From: Rheum nobile
Taxonomy: Eukaryota; Streptophyta; Magnoliopsida; Caryophyllales; Polygonaceae
NCBI GenBank assembly: GCA_027886185.1
Contig: WOAB01000100.1
Location: forward strand, 186,001-250,000
Direction: 5' to 3'
DNA: 64,000 nucleotides
In this document: positions 56,794 through 64,000 of the stretch, piece by piece
How the letters are laid out: each line of letters opens with the position of its first letter
How positions within the stretch are numbered: position 1 is the stretch's first letter
Notes under the pieces: model-generated
The model's input: only the letters and a program-made list of their open reading frames with translations
Told to the model about the DNA's origin: nothing
Databases searched by the model: none
Translations under genes and position numbers: made by a program

Positions 56794-58137
56794 AACAATG
56801 TCTCACAAGGTCACCCAAAGTGGCGCACACCGGGAGTAGAGGACTAAGTAGTGTCATGGGTGCATGCAAAGACAAATGAATGGAAAGCATGAAAGTGTAA
56901 GCATGACTAGGAGAGGAAAGCTCATACCTCAGAGACAAGATGTTGACAATCTTGTCTCGGTCCGTCGGGTACCAATCATCATTGGGGGAAGGGTCCACAA
57001 GGGCCATTCCACGGGAATGCACCCCTAAGAGCGCACAAGCCGCATGAGGACCGAGCGGTGAGAGCTCCTTGAGGAGCGGCCGGTCGCCTTGGTAGCATGG
57101 CAACGTCCCGGCCCCTGGTGGTAGTGATGGAGGAAACAAGGACACCACCTTCTTCGGTGGGCCAGCCATAGGGCGCCGACCTCCATGGGGGTGGGTTTGT
57201 GGAGGTCCACCAAATGGAGACAAGGAACCGCTCACGGTGATGGGCGGCGGCCAGCCAAGTCGCAGTTGCTCCAAGGGCGCGGCCATCTTAGCGGGCGAGG
57301 GCACCAAAGCCCGGGCTTGTGCGGGCGCCGACGCCAACAGGGGCGCATGCACCGTGGCCTGTGGGAGCGAACGCACCTGAGGCGGTGGAGACGCCGGCTT
57401 CGGCGCCGACGACGGCGCAACTCTCGGTGCTAGCTGGAATGCGAGCACGGGGGCTAATGTGGCCACCTCCATGGTGCTCCCGGCCTCATCGACGACCTCG
57501 GCAATGATCTCGTCACGGCGGCCCACGGGGAGGGTGAAAGCCAAAGGGGGCTGAGCAAGGCGCGCGGCAGTGGCGGGCACGACCATGGCTGTGGCTGGAG
57601 TGGGGAGCGGCTACGGTGTGGTGCGATTGGCCGTGGGAGGGCCGACGACAATGGTGTCTAAGCTAAGCGCGACAGCGGCCACACGCGCAACGAATGTCTC
57701 CTTGTCACGGCGGAGCGCAGCCATTTCCGCGCGCAATGCCTCGATTGCGGCCGACTTATGGCAGGCGGTAGCTGCCTTGGCGCGGTTCTCCTCGGCAAGC
57801 CGCGCGGCCACCGACTCAGTGTAATATGTGGGCGGCAGCCACCCTGGATCATGGCCTTCGGCGCGGCGGGTGGCGCGGCCACGGGGATGCGGTAGCCAAT
57901 CCGGGTCACAGCGGTCTAGCGGGCGCCGGGGCTTGTCCCGGGCGCGATCATAACCCCGATGGCCCACATCCGCCCAAGCCTCTTCCTCTTCATGGTGGCG
58001 GCTGAACTCATAGCCGACCGCAGGCCTATGGACGGAGCGGCGGTAAGGATACCCAAAGCGGCGGCCATCGACATCCATGGGGGTCCTCCATTTGTAGACT
58101 CACCTACAAGATGCCACAAAGAAAACCAAGTAACCAA

Positions 58138-58799
58138 TTCACAAGCAACAAGTACATGAACCTAAGAAGGAAAAAAAATAAAAAAATGAAATGAGGCCTA
58201 AGACACAAGCACACACAAAGTCAATGGCTCAAGTAAGGGTTGATAAGGGAAAGCATGATATGTAACTTGCAAATTGGGAGTGGGACCAAAGCATCTTCAA
58301 ACAAACCAATTTGGATTCCTTAGGCTAAGAGGAGAAAAGGCCAAAGTGCAACATAGGAGGACAAGTCCAATGTGAAGGCAAATCGACCACCCTATGGGCC
58401 CAAAGGGACGAATTGGCAATGGTAAAGGCTAGAAGAACATGGAAGAAGGGCTTAGTGGCCCAAGTTGCCAAGTGAGGATGAGAGAGCCCACCAAGGGTTG
58501 TGGCCCAATTTGAGGTGAGAACTTTTGACCTTCCCTTGCTTGACTTTGTTTTTGTTTTTTTGATTCGGTCTTTGCCTTTTGTTTGACCTCTTGAATATGC
58601 TTGGCTCTTTTTTTTTTGTAAATGCAAGGGGCAAGGCCGAAATCTTGATGGGAGTTAAATTGGGTGGAGTGGGGCCACAACACTTTTAATGATTGAAGAG
58701 TGGCAACAAGGGGGTTTTCTTTTGTTTGTTTGTTTTGGACGTGCCAAGTCACTAATGTGGGGATGTGACAAGGCTTGGAGGAAGAAGAGAGGAAGGTGT
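58138..58799 (-). other. Untranslated leader of outer LTR element (part)
   Basis: Between the solo LTR and the ORF start. No domain was found in the small ORFs here; they are lysine-rich, low-complexity sequence. Together with 62624-63250 it forms the leader downstream of the PBS. Confidence 0.5.
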
Positions 58800-58967
58800 T
58801 GTAATATCCCTCATTTTTAGTAAGGGTATTTGGGTAATTTTTCCATCCTTCGATCGATAAATTTTTCGCTTTCAGTGGAGTTGGATTTTCGGTAAAATCC
58901 TTGCTCTCCGTAATAATTCGTTGAGTGGAATAAATTACATTCAATGTAATTTCAGGGCTTAGATATT

Positions 58968-59160
58968 TACGCAAGATAATTGTGTAAGATATTTACGCAA
59001 AATATTTGTGTAAGATATTTACGCAAGATATTTGTGTAAGATATTTATGCAAGATATTTGTATAAGATATTTACGCAAGATATTTGTATAAGATATTTAC
59101 GCAAGATATTTGTGTAAGATATTTACGTAAGATATTTGTGAGATATTTGTTGAGATATTT
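58968..59160. repeat. ~24-26 bp tandem repeat in the solo LTR
   Basis: AAGATATTTACGCAAGATAT followed by TTGTGT is repeated about seven times with minor changes, then a TATA-like region (TATATATAAGCC at 59175) and CT-rich leader. The placement fits an upstream regulatory repeat of the LTR promoter. Confidence 0.85.
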
Positions 59161-60214
59161 TATATAAAATATCTAGGCTATATATAAGCCCTCTCTCTCA
59201 TTTTTTTTCTCTCTCTCCCTCACGGCTCTCTCTCTCTCTCTTTGAGCTCTCTCTCTCTCTCGGCTCTCTCTCTCCCAAGGCCTTCGCCGGAAAGCTTGAA
59301 TCTCGCCGGAGTTTCGAAGCTCTCTCCGGTGTTGTCGCCAGAGATTGGTTGGTGTTGGTGGTGCTCTCAAGGTGGTGTTAGATGTTCAGAAGTTGGAGCC
59401 ATCACGAACCGAGCTCCGACACGTCGCCCCGTCATCTTCCCCGGTGAGTCATTGAGATCGTCTCACCACTGAAACGCCACCGCACCCGCGGTATGGCTGG
59501 GCAGTCGTGGTGTGGCTTGGGCTTTGTGGTCTCGATCAAGACTTTGTTCCTTCGATTCCTTTCGTATTCTTTTAGATTCGTATATATAGATATCGAATAT
59601 AACTTAGGGTTTCATTTTGGGTCGATCCGGAGGAATCTGTGGTCTCAGATATGTCCCTGCGTCGAGCCCGGAAACCCATCGTTGTCTCCAAGCCTTGCTA
59701 AGCTTTCGTCGGATCTAAGGCAAGTGGCGGTTCGCTCTTGCTCATCCTTCCATGCTTTCCTTAATTATCAATTGTTAGTTGTTAATTAATTTGGAATGAT
59801 TTACTGTTTATGTCGGGAACAGTTTTGATAAATAATTTGATGAAAAGAATATGATGTTATAATAGGTTGTATATCTGCTAGATCAACGCTATTATAGACA
59901 TATGTTGCCTGAAGGACTTGTTCGTGCACTTCCGGAAATACCGGGCCAGTTCTGTAATTTTGATAAAGTTGGAGTTAAGTTCAGTAAATATTAGACTTTC
60001 ATACGAGCGCCTGGAACTTAGCGGAATTGGATTCCGAGTTGTATAACTAAAGTTATGGCCAAAACCATATTGAATGCAGATTCGAGAATATTCTGCTGTT
60101 CGGATTTGGGCTAGGGCAGTTAAAGTGAACTGTTTAATTAGCTCGAGTACTGTGTGTTAATTACCGTGATGGTATTGTTGTGAATTTAATGTTGACTTAA
60201 TGCTAGAATAGCAC

Positions 60215-60490
60215 GTGGATTTGCAGGAACGCTAAGTCTAGGTAAGAATTTGTCATTCTACTATATCTATGTTTAAGTTGATTGCCTGGAAGGCTTTAAT
60301 ATGGAATATTACTGTGTTGAACTGTTTAGTTAGCACGAGTAATCGTAGGAACGCTAAGTCCAGATAAGGATTAATCATTTCTTTATAATTTAATACTTGT
60401 AGGAACGCTAATCCGGTTAAAGATTAGTCGTTTCTTTATAACTTAATGTTCGTAGGAATGCTAATCTGGTTAAGGATTAGTCGTTTCTTT
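60215..60490. repeat. Four ~50-60 bp GTAGGAACGCTAA repeats
   Basis: Units starting (G/T)(C/T)AGGAACGCTAA(G/T) lie near 60225, 60346, 60403 and 60452. The later units contain GGTTAA(A/G)GATTAGTCGTTTC. Further repeats in the same LTR are TTAAACTTCCGTTGTTACTC (60584 and 60680) and AGGGATT(T/G)AGTTCCCGA (about 61604, 61632 and 61658). Confidence 0.75.
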
Positions 60491-62623
60491 AAACATGATA
60501 CTTCCTACCACCCGCTAAGGTAGGAGGGGTATAAGCGCCTTGCTAGCGCCATTGGGTAGACGTAACACCACCCTGTGTATTAAACTTCCGTTGTTACTCG
60601 GGTTAATTTAACGGCGGTAAATTAATTAAGCACCTCGCCAGTGTATCGGGGTGGACATAAGGTCACCCAGTGTATTAAACTTCCGTTGTTACTCGGAATA
60701 ATAATTAAAAGCCTTAACAAAAGGGTGTGTGTTGTAATAAGATAAGTGCCGTTGTCGCACATAATTAATAAGCTTTGGTAGTTGTACTAATTGGGTGGAC
60801 ATAATTGTCACCCTAAGGTTTAAAGCTTTGTAGCTGCTCTTAATCATGTTGTAAGCATTAGTGTGGATAAAGTGTTGTGAAGGAATAATTGATTAAGGGA
60901 ATAATTCTTCAGGAACTCGTTTTCCTTATTGTGGTCTTGAGTAAGACTGTGAAATCCGGAGTTAGGATGGTCATGATCATAAGTAAAGTATGACCCATGT
61001 AGGACCAATGGTTAAAGCTTTTGGGAAAGCCAAGTGTGCGAAATCATAGGTATCCTTGGTGAGATCTATTTGAGATTCGTTTGAGGTAAAATAAGGAAAT
61101 AAGTCATTTAAGACAGTACGAGTCGTTGGACTCGATAAGTGGAATTTCCAGAGAATGAGGAGTTAGGACTCTTGGGAATTGTCAAGGATTGACATCTTGT
61201 GAGTATGTCATCTATAAGGCTTAAGGTATCACTCTCTTTGAGGAAATAAGAGTAACATCTTATGTGATACGTTTCGAGGAACGTAGTAATAAGATATTGT
61301 GATTGTTCTTGGAGGAAATTAAGGAATCTTAAAGAACTTTAAGTTAGAGATGGCGTAAGGCCAGTCTTACTTTAAGATAAATTATGGGATTGTGTAAAGT
61401 ACCATTAAGGGAATTAAGAGGATGTAATGTTTCAAGGTTACTAAGAGTTGATAATGGGATTGTAAGGAATTAAGAGGTGAACTTTAAGATTTTGTATATA
61501 AGGAAATTGTGAGGGAGATGCGTGTTCTCCTATTTTAAGGTAGCCATGATTAAGTGGATAAGATAAGTGCGGTGATGCACATAATTAAGGATTTAGTCCC
61601 CTAGGGATTTAGTTCCCGACTCGACTTTAGGGATTTAGTTCCCGAGTCAATTTCGCCTCAGGGATTGAGTTCCCGACGGTATATTTCTGGTGTAGAGATG
61701 ATCTAAGAGCTTAACGTGTTTGGGTGTGTTGTGATTAAGTTAAGTGTGGTGGTACATATTTAGTGCAGCTAAGAGTAGTGCAGCTAAGAGTAGTGCAGTT
61801 AGGAGAACTCGTCTTGACTTGGGTCAAAGTAAAGTTCTCTTTCTAATCTGAAGTCGCGTTAAGCGGTGAGGTCGGTTATGAACCGAAACACCAACTTGTT
61901 TTTTTTATGTTTGTGTGTATTAATGTTCCCAAACATTCATCATAATTTTCCTATAAGGCTCATTTCAGTTGGAGTCTTCTTTTGGGATTTATTGCTGTAA
62001 GACTCGGTCTTCCAGAATCTCCTCTTGATCATGCCTTTTAATATATTCTAGTAGTAGTATGGTGGTTGACTATCGTACTCGACTGTTATTCGAGAGATGA
62101 CGAGTCTAACCTAATACGACTACTTCGAACCACTCTGCTTTGTGCCTTTGCATGGTCTATTCATTTAGATTAACCAACCGCATTTGTTATCTGCTTTGTT
62201 GGCTGGTGTCATCCGTTCGATTCGGCACATCAGATAGGTTACAGGTCCAAAAAGGCTAGAACGACTATGAAAGCAAACGGTGTTTTAAAGAGTTTTATCT
62301 AGGTTAAGGATCCTTGGCGGGTGATCATGGCGATCAAGACCCTGTTGTTATTTCAAAGACTTCCGATGTGTTAAAAATGTCTTGTATTAAGACTACTCTG
62401 TATTATAAAGACTTCCGCTGTATTTCTGATGTATTTGGTCGTATTTGGAATTGTGTTGAAATTCCGCGACTATGGTTTTAATCGAAGGTTATGATATTTT
62501 GTATCATAATTGTTGTTTGATGATTTATATCAACTGGAAAATCCTGGGGTGACTTCGGGATGAGGAATCCGAGGTCACTGGCAGTAATACTTTCAAGAGG
62601 AAATTTGGGGGTATTATAGGTGC

Positions 62624-63250
62624 CTTTACCCACTAACAAATTCGGCCACTTGTGCTAACCACTAAGGAGAATCTTTGCCAATCATCCACTACCCCATCAT
62701 CCCAAAGGTACAATTTGACTTTTTATCCAAAATAACAAAAGAAGACAAAAAGGACAATTTGGAAGGTAGGAGTGGTCCCTCCCAAAAGGACAAGGTACAA
62801 TCAAGATGAATATTCAAAATGAGGCAAGCAAACACACAAGGGACAAGGGTTCGGCCATGGCAGCAAGGTGGGGGGGCTGTAGGGTGGTGGTTGGCGGCAG
62901 TATGGCGGCAGGGAGGGTGGTCCGGCGGTCGGAGGTGGTGGTGGTCGCCGGAAATGGATTTTTTTTTGGCTTTTTGGGTTTGGTTTTGGAAGGAGAACAA
63001 GGAACAACAAAGATAAACACTAAAATAGCATGGAAACATGAAAAAAAAGGCATGGAAACAAGAGAAAAACTGAGTATGCAACTTCAACACAAGACAAGAA
63101 GAAACAAGAAAAAAAATTCTAGCTAGCAAGGAAGACAAAGAGCAAAACACATGGAAACATGGGAGCAACACAAGAGAACATCCTAGCTATGGAAATGAAC
63201 CAACAAAAACGAATTTTTGAAAGGGAGAAGAGGACTTAGCTTGGGCTTTT
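62624..63250 (-). other. Leader of outer LTR element next to the PBS
   Basis: Includes a GC-rich tract at 62860-62960. No convincing coding sequence. Confidence 0.5.
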
Positions 63251-63264
63251 GGCTCTTGATACCA
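63251..63264 (-). other. Primer-binding site of outer LTR element
   Basis: TGGTATCAAGAGCC on the minus strand, two bases inside the 5' LTR. It resembles the Met-tRNA-type PBS TGGTATCAGAGC with an extra A. Confidence 0.8.
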
Positions 63265-63266
63265 AT

Positions 63267-63979
63267 TGATGAGAATCAAGCCTCCAAGGTGAGACTTTTC
63301 TTTCCAAGAAGCTAGATCTAGACCAAGCCAAGTGGAGACTTCCTTCTCCATGTGATGGGACGGCCTCCAAAGGACCTTGAGAGCTCAAGAGGGCAGCCAA
63401 GGGAGAGGAGACAATGGGGAGAGGGGCAGACAGTCGGAGCTTGGACGGAGGGTGGCGCCGGCAAGTGACCAAGGAATCCCTCCCTTGGGGGTTCCTTGAC
63501 CGAGATGAACGTGAACCTAGATTTGTTGATGATTTGGGTGTGAGATCGTGAGAGAATGAGGAAGAGATGAGATTTGAAAGCTTTTGAGTTGATAGAAGCA
63601 AGTGGAAAGCCTTAGGGAGATATACTCAACCTAAGGAATTTATCCACTTATATATTCTTCAACTAAATGAACAAGGAAGCCAAGGAGTGGCTTAAATAGT
63701 CTAGGGTTTTTGGGAGTGGGCTAGGAGCCATAGGCACATGGATCCACACGCACATCCACTAAAAGAAATACCCTAAATATCCAAAATAAAAAGGCACTAA
63801 CATAACTTAATTGCCAAAAGGGAAAAAAGGATAAAAGCCATAAAGGCTCGGATATAGACGTGCGCACAAATGCCTTGTAGTCGAAGCATGGTCGATGTTT
63901 GAGTGTCGTGACATTGATGCGCCGGCGTCTTGGTGGTCAAGGCCTTGAATCCTTGTTGATGGGTGGTTGACACTCATCA
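63267..63979 (-). repeat. 5' LTR of outer element
   Basis: 713 bp, TGATGAG...CTCATCA, followed by TSD AAATA (63980-63984). Homologous to 51612-52363. Confidence 0.9.
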
Positions 63980-64000
63980 AAATATACTTATATAAGAAAG

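Larger units (their letters stand above)
52361..58078 (-). pseudogene. Unknown ~706-codon ORF of the outer LTR element, split
   Basis: Minus strand in two parts, 58078-56794 and 53198-52361. Removing the nested LTR element and one 5 bp duplication joins them in frame: 2118 nt, exactly 706 codons including the stop. The stop TGA is the first three bases of the 3' LTR, so the frame reads through the polypurine tract. The N-terminal half has a His/Glu/Arg-rich region (RHHEEEEAWADVG), a coiled-coil-like segment (ARLAEENRAKAATACHKSAA, IEALRAEMAALRRDKE) and a Pro/Ala-rich low-complexity region. The C-terminal half has a compact, Trp/Pro-rich globular-looking region (FWADFSLVREHDPFDLRAPF, YVTTFEDYTLAPPLVTPLP, DRFWTLWWLKFRNGILLAIR). 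One TAG at 57613-57611 interrupts it. No domain is recognised. A Gag-like structural role is possible but unproven. Confidence 0.6.
58800..62618 (+). mobile_element. Solo LTR, 3.8 kb, TSD GGTGT/GGTGC
   Basis: Begins TGTAATATCCCTCATTTTT and ends AAATTTGGGGGTATTATA, an extended inverted terminal motif (TGTAATA...TATTACA type, with the last C now T). Flanks GGTGT (58795-58799) and GGTGC (62619-62623) are a 5 bp duplication with one change. There is no pol and no second copy, so it is a solo LTR of a Gypsy-like element with very long LTRs. Strand is assigned only from the TG start. Confidence 0.7.
51612..63979 (-). mobile_element. Complete LTR retrotransposon (LARD-like), with nested insertions
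   Basis: Minus orientation. The 5' LTR is 63979-63267 and the 3' LTR 52363-51612. LTRs start TGATGAGTGTC and end CTCATCA. The PBS TGGTATCAAGAGCC (63264-63251, Met-tRNA type) lies two bases inside the 5' LTR. The polypurine tract AGAAGGGGAGAG directly precedes the 3' LTR. TSD AAATA is on both sides. No protease, reverse transcriptase or integrase motif is visible. The only coding region is one unfamiliar ORF at the 3' side. Nested inside are an LTR element at 53199-56793 and a solo LTR at 58800-62618. Without them the element would be close to 5 kb. Confidence 0.9.

Noticed and set aside
59493..59789. 98-codon ORF in the solo LTR
   Set aside because: Follows a CT-rich LTR leader and has no recognisable domain; probably chance.
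62689..63171. 160-codon ORF with Phe/Val/Leu-rich start
   Set aside because: Falls in the leader of the outer LTR element, with frame-spanning low complexity and no retroelement motif.
1..64000. Integrated pararetrovirus or other viral sequence
   Set aside because: No coat, movement or viral polymerase motifs were seen; all reverse-transcriptase-related sequence fits LINE or LTR retrotransposons.

Overview
This window is nuclear DNA of a flowering plant, almost certainly a eudicot. Its only intact host genes carry plant GT-AG introns and encode a RHOMBOID-LIKE 14 type protease and elongation factor eEF1B-gamma. Everything around them is transposable elements of nearly every plant class, many nested. 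Species cannot be fixed from the sequence alone.

Layout. 1-2264: the 3' part of a decayed hAT element. 2690-3912: a LINE-derived non-autonomous element between two ~190 bp direct repeats. 5197-11096: a large inverted-repeat element with a nested, nearly intact RTE-type LINE (about 6660-10816). 11541-12419: an L1 RNase H remnant split by a Stowaway-like MITE. 12429-21831: a structurally complete 9.4 kb Mutator-like element (MULE) with a 9 bp target duplication (CTTATTTAA). 22030-24462: the RBL14-like gene, only about 200 bp beyond that MULE. 25380-25920: a Helitron with exact ends. 26321-29435: the eEF1B-gamma gene on the minus strand. 29660-33780: AT-rich DNA with repeats. 33780-34990: a second LINE-derived element holding a hAT MITE with a tRNA-like core. 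35007-37320: a PIF/Harbinger element carrying a retroelement-like endonuclease fragment. 37640-41460: fragments of several unrelated host genes. 45238-48212: a second, decayed element of the same general kind as the MULE. 48215-48962: a Copia remnant. 49364-50810: a solo LTR. 51612-63979: a complete minus-strand LTR element with TSD AAATA, containing a second LTR element (53199-56793) and a long solo LTR (58800-62618).

The MULE is the most interesting object. It has three apparent transcription units: (1) an intact five-exon, 974-codon transposase fused to a C-terminal OTU cysteine-protease domain; (2) convergent with it, a five-exon plant-mobile-domain (PMD) gene, intact except for one TAG codon; (3) between them, a TATA box, a short spliced leader and two fold-back structures, the first with arms of about 264 bp around a 37 bp loop. 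Clusters of one interrupted palindrome, GGGCGGC-(N)-GCCGCCC, lie at both element ends and also directly in front of the third promoter. So each of the three promoters has its own cluster. The decayed second element repeats the pattern (palindrome array upstream of a PMD gene) with a different palindrome, GGCACG-(N)-CGTGCC. This suggests a MULE lineage in which a PMD protein and a rapidly changing palindrome array may work together, in the way VANC proteins recognise motif arrays in VANDAL MULEs. That functional link is inference. The architecture is directly visible.

In the LTR cluster, the outer element encodes no recognisable polymerase. It has one unfamiliar ORF of about 706 codons, now split by the nested LTR element. 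The frame is restored exactly when the insertion and one 5 bp duplication are discounted, and the stop codon is the first three bases of the LTR.
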